5,484 bases of DNA from Candidatus Roizmanbacteria bacterium (GCA_024653645.1 JANLHK010000054.1:1-5484); one strand, 5' to 3'; positions 1 through 5,484 are shown, numbered from the stretch's first letter. Program-made: numbers and translations. Notes: generated by a model from the sequence alone, not told the origin.

Positions 1-444
1 GCTCAAAACAATACGGCCCGATTTAATGCACTCGTAACCAAAGGCCAGGCGGCGGCGGTACTGTTGGGTGCGACCACCATTGGCCTTATCCTGCTCATTG
101 CGCGTCCGCTTATCGAAACCGTATTAGTAGCAGGCGCGTTCAGCAGTGAAAATGGACGGGCAGTTCTGACTCTGTTGCCCTGGTTTGTTCCCGCAGCCTT
201 AGGATGGGCGCTGTTTGAAGTTTCCGCCGCGCCATTTCTTGCACTGCGCAAACAACACATTGTAGCCTATGTAACTGGACTCAGTTTTGTGTGTTCAGTC
301 GTCTCTACATTCATTCTTAAGCCTCAATTGGGTATATTGAGTGCTCCCATTGCTGTCGGCCTCTTGGTGGGGGTAAACACCCTGGTCCTGAGCAGTATTT
401 GGTACTTGTTTAGGCAGCAATTGCTTAAAACGACAAGATCATGA
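1..444 (+). CDS. MurJ/Wzx-type lipid-linked glycan flippase, C-terminal part (5' end outside window)
   Basis: The reading frame is open from base 1, so the gene starts upstream; 147 residues are visible. It ends at TGA 442-444. The fragment is strongly hydrophobic, with about four membrane segments (roughly residues 20-36, 56-75, 86-106 and 113-137) and a short basic tail. The stretch around residues 35-48 (RP-x-I-E-T-V-L-V-x-G-A-F) followed by a Leu-rich segment resembles the 'llferGaF' region that precedes the last helices of MurJ/MviN-type members of the MOP flippase superfamily. Such proteins move undecaprenyl-linked precursors from the inner to the outer membrane face. A TTG at 64 could be taken as a start, but the family match continues upstream of it, so it is internal. 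The stop overlaps the next ATG (ATGA, 441-444), indicating co-translation with the GT-C gene. Whether it is a lipid II flippase or a polysaccharide (Wzx-like) flippase cannot be settled from the tail; the glycosyltransferase context favours the latter. Confidence 0.8.
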   Translation, partial: AQNNTARFNALVTKGQAAAVLLGATTIGLILLIARPLIETVLVAGAFSSENGRAVLTLLPWFVPAALGWALFEVSAAPFLALRKQHIVAYVTGLSFVCSVVSTFILKPQLGILSAPIAVGLLVGVNTLVLSSIWYLFRQQLLKTTRS

Positions 445-1799
445 AAAAGAGCAGTATGGCTCTACTAGCGGTATTGCTTACCCTATCAGCTTTTTTTCGA
501 TTCTACCGGCTGTTTCAGCTCATGCCGTTTACTATTGATGAGGAATATGTATCTCAACTTGCCTGGACCATAAAACAAGACTTTCATATTATCTGGATTG
601 GCGTGAGCGCTGGTAGCACCAATTATTATCTGGGCCCAGGATACATATATCTTACTACCGTACTCTACCACATCTCTCAAGGCAACCCCATCGTATTGGG
701 TATTTTTAGCTCACTACTGGGTATTGCCACTACCCTTATATTGTTTTGGTTTACTAAATCAATCAGCAACGAGAAAGTAGCACAGGCTGCAGCGTTGGTA
801 TATGCGGCTAACACGTATATAGCTTTGTATGACCGGCGCTATTGGCCTCCGCCACTGGGACTGATGGGGCTCTTGATACTCTGGACCATTATTGCAGCGT
901 ATAAGAAACCCACATGGTATATCGCCACTGCTGCTTTAATCGGTTTCTCATTGCACCTGCATTTATCACTGTTGCTGTTTGTGCCCTTCTTCCTGGTTGC
1001 TCTGTATACGACCCTGCGTCAAAAAAAAATAACATGGCACATAACCCTGGGAATGATAGGCGCCTACCTTGCCATTACCTCACCATTGCTGGTTTATGAT
1101 GTGCTGCACAACGCCGATAATCTGAAGGCTCCATTTGCACTCGTAACGTCACAGGGAGGGTCGCTGCTGCCGTCATTAAAGACCCATATTATGCTTGCAT
1201 TTGGCGTACTAACAAAGCTATGGAGTAGTACAGTATCCATGAACAGCTTTGACTCACTCATCTACCTGTTTTTGTCTCTTATGGCACTGGTCTTGATGTT
1301 TCGCACACCCCAATACCGTTCGATAAGATACGTGGGGTTTGTCATTATTGCGTATCTCTGTGTATTTATCCTATACCCCGGCCGTATTCAGGAATATTAT
1401 CTTGCCGGGATACTGCCGTTTATGTGTATTGCTATTGGGTTGCTCTTTACGACCATGCCAAAGGTGGCAAGAGTGCTCCTGGTAGGAGCGTATATCACTA
1501 TACAAGCGTTATCGCTTTATACTGTTATAGAGCCCCAATCTTTACAGGCTAAACTCAAGCTGATTCATGAGGTACAACAGGTTACTCACAAAGACCCTAT
1601 AACCGTTACCACCAAAGAGGATTACCGGCTCAACGGAGGGTGGCATTTCTTGTTTATGACACAAGGGACACTGGTGGTAGAGGGAAGTGCGCAGCCGTTA
1701 TTTGGGTGGATTTATCAGCAATATGAGCCCCGAACTCCCAAAGCAAAACACCAGGTTGTTATAGAATATACGGATACCGGTTTCCACTATACCTTATGA
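441..1799 (+). CDS. GT-C fold integral membrane glycosyltransferase (GT39/ArnT/PMT-like)
   Basis: This 452-residue multi-pass membrane protein has about eleven predicted helices between residues 5 and 361, then a soluble tail of about 90 residues. The key motif is the acidic pair D33-E34 in the first loop after the N-terminal helix (context F-T-I-D-E-E). In GT-C enzymes of the GT39/ArnT/PMT group this position carries the catalytic or metal-binding acid. Further landmarks are L-G-P-G-Y-I-Y-L at 64-71, an Arg-Arg-Tyr-Trp-Pro-Pro-Pro segment at 132-138 and H-L-H-L at 172-175, matching the layout of GT39-annotated proteins I associate with Patescibacteria. Known relatives take a sugar from a polyprenyl-phosphate donor and attach it to a lipid, glycan or protein on the outer face. 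The start is the ATG overlapping the flippase stop; the end overlaps the next start (ATGA 1796-1799). No clear Shine-Dalgarno site is visible, so coupled translation is likely. An A9 run (1021-1029) lies in a cytosolic-type loop (codons 194-197). Donor and acceptor cannot be predicted. Confidence 0.85.
   Translation: MKKSSMALLAVLLTLSAFFRFYRLFQLMPFTIDEEYVSQLAWTIKQDFHIIWIGVSAGSTNYYLGPGYIYLTTVLYHISQGNPIVLGIFSSLLGIATTLILFWFTKSISNEKVAQAAALVYAANTYIALYDRRYWPPPLGLMGLLILWTIIAAYKKPTWYIATAALIGFSLHLHLSLLLFVPFFLVALYTTLRQKKITWHITLGMIGAYLAITSPLLVYDVLHNADNLKAPFALVTSQGGSLLPSLKTHIMLAFGVLTKLWSSTVSMNSFDSLIYLFLSLMALVLMFRTPQYRSIRYVGFVIIAYLCVFILYPGRIQEYYLAGILPFMCIAIGLLFTTMPKVARVLLVGAYITIQALSLYTVIEPQSLQAKLKLIHEVQQVTHKDPITVTTKEDYRLNGGWHFLFMTQGTLVVEGSAQPLFGWIYQQYEPRTPKAKHQVVIEYTDTGFHYTL
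1021..1029 (+). repeat. A9 homopolymer inside the GT-C glycosyltransferase gene
   Basis: Nine consecutive A residues make up most of codons 194-197 (Gln-Lys-Lys-Ile) in a loop between membrane segments. It is the longest mononucleotide run noticed in the window. A change that moves reading into the next frame would end at a stop at 1097-1099, truncating the protein near residue 220. It is either simply a lysine-rich loop encoded by AAA codons or a site of slippage. Confidence 0.6.
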
Positions 1800-2590
1800 C
1801 GTACCGAATAACTGCACTCGTACCAGCAAAAAATGAGGAGCAAAACATTGATCGATGTATTAAAAGCCTTATTGATTGGTGCGATCGGGTAGTGCTCATT
1901 GACATGGGAAGCACTGACCGTACAGCCTCCATAGCACAAAAATTGGGGGCAACGGTGGTGGCATGGCACAAAGATATCGATAAGCCGTTTATCGCCATTC
2001 AAAAGGCCATAAATGCCCAGGCGAGCAACACCAAAACCGAATGGGTACTGCGCATTGATGCCGATGAGGTAGTCACAGAACCATTACAAAAAGAAATTGC
2101 CCTCATTTTACAGCAGGGCAAGGATGCTCCGTATAAGGCATATGGTGTGCCACGCAGTCAATATTTTTGGGGAGGATTTCTTAAAGGCGGGGACTGGGCC
2201 TTTGACCGTCTGGTCCGGCTGTACCAACCATCCATCGCCTACTACAGTGAAACCTCTGAGGTGCATGAACAACTCACCGTAAGGGGCAACATTGGGTATC
2301 TTAAACATCCACTACTTCATTATTCACATCCCACCTTACGCGTTGCCGTACAAAAATTTAACCACTACACTGACATCGAAGCTCAAACTGTTTCTGTTTC
2401 AACCATGCGCGCAGTCTGGAATATGCTGGCATTACCACCCTATATTTTTTTGCGTTGGATACTGTGGCACCATGGCTGGCGTGACGGGCTGCGGGGAATA
2501 GTGGCAGGGGCATTACGCGCCTGGTACGAGTTTATGGTGTGGTCGAAGTATCTTGGGCACCTCTATGCCAAACAATCACATAAAAAATAA
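1796..2590 (+). CDS. GT2 family glycosyltransferase, WaaE/KdtX-like
   Basis: A 264-residue cytoplasmic GT-A enzyme that should transfer a sugar from a nucleotide donor. The N-terminal half shows the GT2 nucleotide-binding pattern A-L-V-P-A-K-N-E-E (7-15), D36-M-G-S-T-D-R-T (36-43) and the metal-binding D-A-D-E (88-91). The second half carries features typical of the WaaE/KdtX branch: P-R-x-x-Y-F-W-G-G (119-127), the W-x-x-D-x-L-V-R-L-Y block (134-143), V-H-E (156-158) and H-Y-S-H (175-178), then K-F-N-H-Y-T (187-192). The C-terminus has an amphipathic or membrane-associated region rich in Trp (208-249), as in WaaE-type proteins. WaaE of enterobacteria adds glucose to the lipopolysaccharide core; that substrate should not be carried over here. 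Position 37 is Met where Ser or Asn is usual. The gene begins inside the GT-C stop (ATGA). Its last 19 codons and stop overlap the end of the opposite-strand membrane protein gene. Confidence 0.88.
   Translation: MTYRITALVPAKNEEQNIDRCIKSLIDWCDRVVLIDMGSTDRTASIAQKLGATVVAWHKDIDKPFIAIQKAINAQASNTKTEWVLRIDADEVVTEPLQKEIALILQQGKDAPYKAYGVPRSQYFWGGFLKGGDWAFDRLVRLYQPSIAYYSETSEVHEQLTVRGNIGYLKHPLLHYSHPTLRVAVQKFNHYTDIEAQTVSVSTMRAVWNMLALPPYIFLRWILWHHGWRDGLRGIVAGALRAWYEFMVWSKYLGHLYAKQSHKK
2532..2590. other. 59-bp tail-to-tail overlap of two convergent genes
   Basis: The + strand GT2 ends at TAA 2588-2590 and the - strand membrane protein ends at TAA (complement of 2532-2534). The overlap encodes GT2 residues 246-264 on one strand and residues 283-301 of the membrane protein on the other, including the end of its last helix (I-I-F-Y-V-I-V-W, 283-290). 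No GC-rich hairpin followed by a T-run was found on either strand in or just beyond this segment, so the two transcripts probably run into each other or end by another mechanism. Confidence 0.9.
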
Positions 2591-3437
2591 TATCGCGTAC
2601 CAAGATCACAATACGAAACACCAGTGAGATAGCAATAGCATGAACCACTGGGACTCCCACGCTGGCAAGCAAATATCCCATCACGCCCTCACGTATCCCA
2701 ATGCCCGATGGAAAGGGAAGGGCCAGAAGCCCAATGACCCAAGCTACAATGTAGGCACTTCCGGTATAAAAAAGCCGTTCTGGCGATAGTTGTGGATAGG
2801 CGGCATGCATAAATGCGCTAAATGCCGCCGCTGTCAGTACCCATGATGCAATTCCGGTAATGAGCATAGAACTACGAGAGGACAGGGAAAGAGGAACAAA
2901 CTTCATGGTAAAACGGGGAAGTAATTTTTTCCATAACGCATTTACCCCATTAATCCAAAAATTAATTGATGCAAATCCGATCCCCACCACTATAAGGGCT
3001 ACCAGTTGTAGGGGAAAGGGGAGAAAAAAAATACCAAACAGCATGCCCGTTACTACCACGGAAGTCATAAACACGGCAGTGAGTTTCGATAATGTTTTCA
3101 CTGATACCTTAAGCGACTGTGATAAGGATAGCGCCAGGTTTGCATGACTCCACACGCCGCCGGGAATATAGTTCAGGAGGTTACTTTGTGCACGCTGCCG
3201 GAACAGCATCCAAAAGGGAACCGTGATTCCATTGGCTCGTAGAATAGTTTGAAATTGAACGGTACTGATAAATACCACCAATGATGTGAGCAAAAGAGAG
3301 AGCAGTACATAGCCCATGTTAAGGTTATTGAGCACCATACGAATTTCTTGCAGGTTGCGAATAATAAACAGGGTAATAAACCCAAACGCAGCAAAAAAAC
3401 AAATACGCTGAAACAAAACCACGTACTTATTACTCAT
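2532..3437 (-). CDS. UPF0104/LPG_synthase_TM-type integral membrane protein
   Basis: A 301-residue multi-pass membrane protein with predicted helices near residues 6-26, 42-62, 117-138, 142-162, 189-211, 222-242 and 252-290. Two conserved landmarks of the lysylphosphatidylglycerol synthase transmembrane family (UPF0104) are visible: N-Y-I-P-G-G-V-W (89-96) and L-P-F-P-S-G-I-G-I-R-E-G (240-251), the latter in the usual place before the last helices. The soluble aminoacyl-transferase domain of MprF is absent, so this is not a phosphatidylglycerol lysinylation enzyme. Stand-alone members are common in polysaccharide and glycolipid loci, and their biochemical role is largely unassigned. The family is also, from memory, found fused to DPM1-like GT2 domains in archaeal AglD-type proteins. 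The ATG at 3437 lies eight bases inside the end of the GT4 gene (ATGAGTAA), with only a weak AGG before it, so translation is probably coupled. A T8 run on the coding strand (complement of 3024-3031) encodes the F-F near residues 137-138. Confidence 0.85.
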   Translation of the reverse strand: MSNKYVVLFQRICFFAAFGFITLFIIRNLQEIRMVLNNLNMGYVLLSLLLTSLVVFISTVQFQTILRANGITVPFWMLFRQRAQSNLLNYIPGGVWSHANLALSLSQSLKVSVKTLSKLTAVFMTSVVVTGMLFGIFFLPFPLQLVALIVVGIGFASINFWINGVNALWKKLLPRFTMKFVPLSLSSRSSMLITGIASWVLTAAAFSAFMHAAYPQLSPERLFYTGSAYIVAWVIGLLALPFPSGIGIREGVMGYLLASVGVPVVHAIAISLVFRIVILVRDIIFYVIVWHRGAQDTSTTP

Positions 3438-4554
3438 GACCTGTATGGAGCATGCCTACAACTGACTGCGCCAAGCTGCTCCACGTTACTTGTTTTGATA
3501 CCGTCTGTATTGCCCGCGTATAACTCCGTTTATGCTTAAAGAAATCAATAATGGCCTCAGATAGTTGTGCGGGATTATTGCTAGGTACCATGGTACCTAC
3601 CGCACCAAGCGCAAACAGGTCCGGCATGTCACCTACTCGAGTAGCAATAATGGGTACATTGTAACGCAGCGCCAATTTCGTTGATGCCGTTCCGGTTGCT
3701 GTCAGGTAAGGAAAGACCGCCACATCTGCTGCTGCCATATACCACGGCACTTCCACGTCGGGAATAAAGGCATTGTGGATGATAACCGTATCCTCTATGC
3801 CCAGTTCCTTAATGGTATCCCGATATACTTGCTCACTGCCCCAAAAATCACCCGCAATAAGCAGCTGAACTGATGGCATGGTTTTGTGCACCAATACCAG
3901 AGCCTGGAGCAATACGTCAAGGCCTTTGTAAGGCCTCACAATACCAAAAAATAATAATACTGGTGAAGACACTTTCAGTTTTTGCTGAGCGCGCTGCTTG
4001 GTAGGTGCAGCTCCACCCTGTTGCGATATGGGGTGCAGATGCATAACCGTTTCCTTGTGGGGAAACAAACGCTGCAGGTCCTGCTGCATGGTTGAGGCGT
4101 GAGTGATATATCCATGGCCGAGCCACAATACCATGTATGATAATACCCACTTCCACCATGATGCTTCGTGGTCAGTAATGTTGTGCACAATGATTACAAT
4201 TTTTGTTTGCGTGGTAAGTCGTACTAATACCAGCACGACCATATAGGGAAGGGCCCAAAAAAACGTCCACCATTGCACCAACAGGATACTGGGATCTATC
4301 GCTTTAATCCGCAGCCACGTACGTATCCATGAAACTGGCGATAGCCAATCCAAAAGCGGCAGCTCCGGTACAATAGGAGGGAGATTAAGCGATGCGGTAA
4401 CAGACCCTTGGTACCATTTTTTTGGATAGGGACGGGAAAAGGAAATAACCTTAAGCGGCACATCTGCCTGCTTAAGCGCAGCGGCCAAATAATGCGTGTA
4501 TTCAACAATACCACCCTGAAACCGAGGATGAGTAGGGCCCAGCAAAATCATCAT
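3430..4554 (-). CDS. GT4 family glycosyltransferase (GT-B fold)
   Basis: A 374-residue soluble or peripheral enzyme that should transfer a sugar from a nucleotide-sugar donor. The N-terminal Rossmann domain has the acceptor-side glycine loop G-G-I-V-E-Y (14-19) and V-H-N-I-T-D-H-E (123-130). The C-terminal donor-binding domain begins with L-F-F-G-I-V-R-P-Y-K-G-L-D (201-213), continues with L-L-I-A-G-D (231-236) and ends with a typical closing helix (358-369). The usual GT4 EX7E motif is not intact: the segment F-P-Y-L-T-A-T-G-T-A-S-T-K-L-A-L (281-296) has Thr, Gly and Lys where the glutamates and the E-A-M pattern are expected, followed by a normal P-I-I-A-T-R-V-G-D-M-P-D (301-312). A subset of GT4 enzymes carries a 'PY...SG...A' version, so the enzyme may well be active. 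Hydrophobic residues at 97-112 suggest membrane association. The start overlaps the DPM1-like gene stop (ATGA on the - strand, 4551-4554); a second ATG follows immediately. Sugar specificity is unknown. Confidence 0.87.
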   Translation of the reverse strand: MMILLGPTHPRFQGGIVEYTHYLAAALKQADVPLKVISFSRPYPKKWYQGSVTASLNLPPIVPELPLLDWLSPVSWIRTWLRIKAIDPSILLVQWWTFFWALPYMVVLVLVRLTTQTKIVIIVHNITDHEASWWKWVLSYMVLWLGHGYITHASTMQQDLQRLFPHKETVMHLHPISQQGGAAPTKQRAQQKLKVSSPVLLFFGIVRPYKGLDVLLQALVLVHKTMPSVQLLIAGDFWGSEQVYRDTIKELGIEDTVIIHNAFIPDVEVPWYMAAADVAVFPYLTATGTASTKLALRYNVPIIATRVGDMPDLFALGAVGTMVPSNNPAQLSEAIIDFFKHKRSYTRAIQTVSKQVTWSSLAQSVVGMLHTGHE

Positions 4555-5276
4555 ACGTAGGCACGACGAATATGTAATAGGGCAACCAATGCATCAAGAA
4601 ATTCACGCGGGGTTGCGTTTGATAATCCCTTTTTTCTATCGACAAAGTGTGATGGAATTTCAGTAAACATATACCCTTGTTTATATAATATATAGGCACT
4701 TTCAGAAAGCATAACAAATCCTGCGCTCACCATGCGCCGGCGCAGCAATACTGATACAGCCTCACGTGAATAACAACGAAAACCGTTGGTCGCGTCATGC
4801 AAGGGAAGACGGAGTACTAACCGTATAAGTCTGTTTGCACCCGCACTGAGTATCTTTCGAGTCAACGGCCATCCTTCGATACGACTTCCCGCAATATACC
4901 GAGAACCAATGGCAATGGTTTTGTCGCGAGACGCTGCCACCAGAGCCGGTAATTCATGAGGGTCATGCGAATAATCAGCATCCATTTCAATAATACGGGT
5001 ATAGCGAGTGTGCTTATACACCTCCCGCATGGCATGCCATACCGCAGAACCTCGGCCGTTCTTGCTACTGCGCTGCAAGAGTGTTACATGGCTTGACCTA
5101 AAACGTTTTACGTGCGTACTGGTCCCATCAGGTGAGTTATCATCAACTACCCATATATGACAACCCGGCAAGCTCGCCAGAACATCACGAACGGTTTTCA
5201 CAATGGTCTTGCGTTCATTGTAAGTTGGAATGATCACCGCGCAATTAGAATAGTTTTTTTTGTTTAATGTAGTCAT
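4551..5276 (-). CDS. GT2 family polyprenyl-phosphate glycosyltransferase (DPM1-like)
   Basis: With the ATG at 5276 the protein has 241 residues. It is a single GT-A domain without C-terminal membrane helices, the compact form of dolichol/polyprenyl-phosphate mannose synthase. Visible motifs are I-I-P-T-Y-N-E (15-21), V-V-D-D-N-S-P-D-G-T (43-52), N-G-R-G-S-A (73-78), the metal-binding E-M-D-A-D-Y-S-H-D-P (97-106), G-S-R-Y (124-127), D-A-T-N-G-F-R (161-167) and F-V-D-R-K-K-G (211-217). Relatives transfer mannose or glucose from GDP-Man or UDP-Glc to a polyprenyl phosphate on the cytoplasmic face. The lipid-linked sugar is then flipped and used by GT-C enzymes, so this gene pairs logically with the GT-C gene at 441-1799. 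The conserved Gly-x-Ser-Lys region reads G-L-S-N-A-T (217-222), with Asn replacing the common Lys. A TTG at 5300 would add eight residues (M-T-I-L-S-L-H-C) with no family support, so the ATG is preferred. No Shine-Dalgarno site precedes it; the gene overlaps the aminotransferase by 32 bp and is probably coupled to it. Confidence 0.9.
   Translation of the reverse strand: MTTLNKKNYSNCAVIIPTYNERKTIVKTVRDVLASLPGCHIWVVDDNSPDGTSTHVKRFRSSHVTLLQRSSKNGRGSAVWHAMREVYKHTRYTRIIEMDADYSHDPHELPALVAASRDKTIAIGSRYIAGSRIEGWPLTRKILSAGANRLIRLVLRLPLHDATNGFRCYSREAVSVLLRRRMVSAGFVMLSESAYILYKQGYMFTEIPSHFVDRKKGLSNATPREFLDALVALLHIRRAYV
5245..5276 (-). other. 32-bp gene overlap containing an A8 run and an A-AAA-AAC heptamer
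   Basis: The DPM1-like gene starts (ATG 5276-5274) inside the aminotransferase gene, which ends at 5245. The DPM1-like frame is +1 relative to the aminotransferase frame. On the coding strand the overlap contains eight consecutive A residues followed by C (T8 at 5254-5261 on the + strand). Read in the DPM1-like frame this gives codons AAA-AAA-AAC, which contains an in-phase A-AAA-AAC heptamer. A -1 slip there would lead to the nearby aminotransferase TAA; a +1 slip from the aminotransferase frame would fuse the two proteins. No adjacent stimulatory structure was recognised, so function is unproven. Confidence 0.55.
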
Positions 5277-5484
5277 GCAGTGCAGTGATAATATAGTCAA
5301 GGTCCGCTTTGGTCAACTTCTGATGGCAGCCAATATAGAAGCCATTATGGTTTAGGTTGGTACTCACTGGATAATCTTTAGGGTTAATATGCATAAACCG
5401 ATATACCGGCTGATTAATAAGCGGTAATAAATATCGTGTTTCTATCCCTCGTCGCTCCAAAAATAGAAGCAGATCGTTACGTTT
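5245..5484 (-). CDS. DegT/DnrJ/EryC1/StrS sugar aminotransferase, C-terminal part (5' end outside window)
   Basis: The frame is open to the right window edge; 79 residues precede the TAA at 5247-5245. The visible tail fits the small C-terminal domain of the PLP-dependent DegT/DnrJ/EryC1/StrS family: a helix with R-N-D-L-L-L-F-L-E-R-R-G-I-E-T-R (residues 2-17 of the fragment), then L-P-L-I-N-Q-P-V-Y, and later G-F-Y-I-G-C-H-Q-K-L-T followed by a closing helix (D-L-D-Y-I-I). The 'FYIG-x-H' version of the late motif is seen in a branch that includes RfbH-like 3-dehydrases as well as aminotransferases, so the exact reaction (amino-sugar formation or 3-deoxygenation) is open. The PLP lysine region lies outside the window. 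A TTG at 5460 is not the true start because homology continues upstream of it. The product would be a nucleotide-linked modified sugar for the glycosyltransferases of this locus. Its last 32 bases overlap the DPM1-like gene and contain an A8 run on the coding strand. Confidence 0.82.
   Translation of the reverse strand, partial: KRNDLLLFLERRGIETRYLLPLINQPVYRFMHINPKDYPVSTNLNHNGFYIGCHQKLTKADLDYIITALHDYIKQKKLF

Noticed and set aside
64..444. TTG at 64 as the start of a short 126-residue membrane protein
   Set aside because: The flippase-like frame is open and hydrophobic family-type sequence continues to base 1, so this is an internal Leu codon of a partial gene.
1759..2002. Two - strand ORFs of 71-79 codons across the GT-C/GT2 junction
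   Set aside because: They are antisense to well-supported motifs of both genes and show low-complexity, Ser/His/Cys-rich sequence without family features.
2445..2451. T7 run near the end of the WaaE-like gene as a terminator
   Set aside because: It lies about 140 bases before the stop, inside coding sequence (Ile-Phe-Leu codons), and no stem precedes it.
2550..2606. Inverted repeat ATCTTGG/CCAAGAT as a bidirectional terminator
   Set aside because: The arms are only 7 bp and are separated by 43 bases, with no GC-rich stem or following T-run; this is expected by chance.
2860..3147. 95-codon + strand ORF opposite the UPF0104-type gene
   Set aside because: Its protein shows no recognisable motif, and the opposite strand holds a clear family with conserved motifs; it is an antisense shadow.
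5277..5300. TTG start at 5300 for the DPM1-like gene
   Set aside because: The extra eight residues match nothing in the family, deepen the overlap to 56 bp, and an ATG at 5276 sits at the normal distance before the I-I-P-T-Y-N-E motif.
1..5484. RNA genes, CRISPR arrays, insertion sequences or transposase fragments
   Set aside because: No tRNA-like cloverleaf, spaced direct repeats, terminal inverted repeats or transposase motifs were seen; all sequence is accounted for by coding regions.

Overview
The window is densely coding, with seven genes and no intergenic gap of any size. It reads as part of a surface-polysaccharide or glycolipid biosynthesis locus of a bacterium. Every gene belongs to a glycan family: a MurJ/Wzx-type flippase (C-terminal part only), a GT-C membrane glycosyltransferase, two GT2 enzymes, one GT4 enzyme, a multi-pass membrane protein of the UPF0104/LPG_synthase_TM type, and a DegT/DnrJ/EryC1/StrS sugar aminotransferase (C-terminal part only). 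TGA is used as a normal stop codon, base composition is moderate (mid-40s % GC by eye, not counted), genes overlap by a few bases, and Shine-Dalgarno sequences are weak or absent. The GT-C protein's motif layout resembles proteins I associate with Patescibacteria (CPR) genomes. That lineage is an inference only; other bacteria with compact glycan loci remain possible.

Layout. Bases 1-2590 are read on the + strand: flippase end (to 444), GT-C enzyme (441-1799) and a WaaE-like GT2 (1796-2590), joined by two ATGA stop/start overlaps. Bases 5484 down to 2532 are read on the - strand: aminotransferase end (to 5245), DPM1-like GT2 (5276-4551), GT4 (4554-3430) and the UPF0104-type membrane protein (3437-2532), also joined by overlaps (32, 4 and 8 bp). 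The two transcription units converge, and their last genes overlap tail-to-tail by 59 bp with no room for a conventional terminator between them.

How the genes may work together (inference). The aminotransferase would help make a nucleotide-activated amino sugar in the cytoplasm. The GT4 and the WaaE-like GT2 would add sugars from nucleotide donors on the cytoplasmic face. The flippase would move the lipid-linked product outward. The DPM1-like GT2 would make a polyprenyl-phosphate monosaccharide, the kind of donor a GT-C enzyme uses on the outer face of the membrane. The UPF0104-type protein could assist membrane handling of such lipids. No mobile element, CRISPR array, RNA gene or convincing promoter was seen. 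The most unusual points are the convergent gene overlap, the separation of the DPM1-like and UPF0104 modules onto different ORFs, the GT4 without its usual glutamate pair, and homopolymer runs inside the GT-C gene and at the aminotransferase/GT2 junction.
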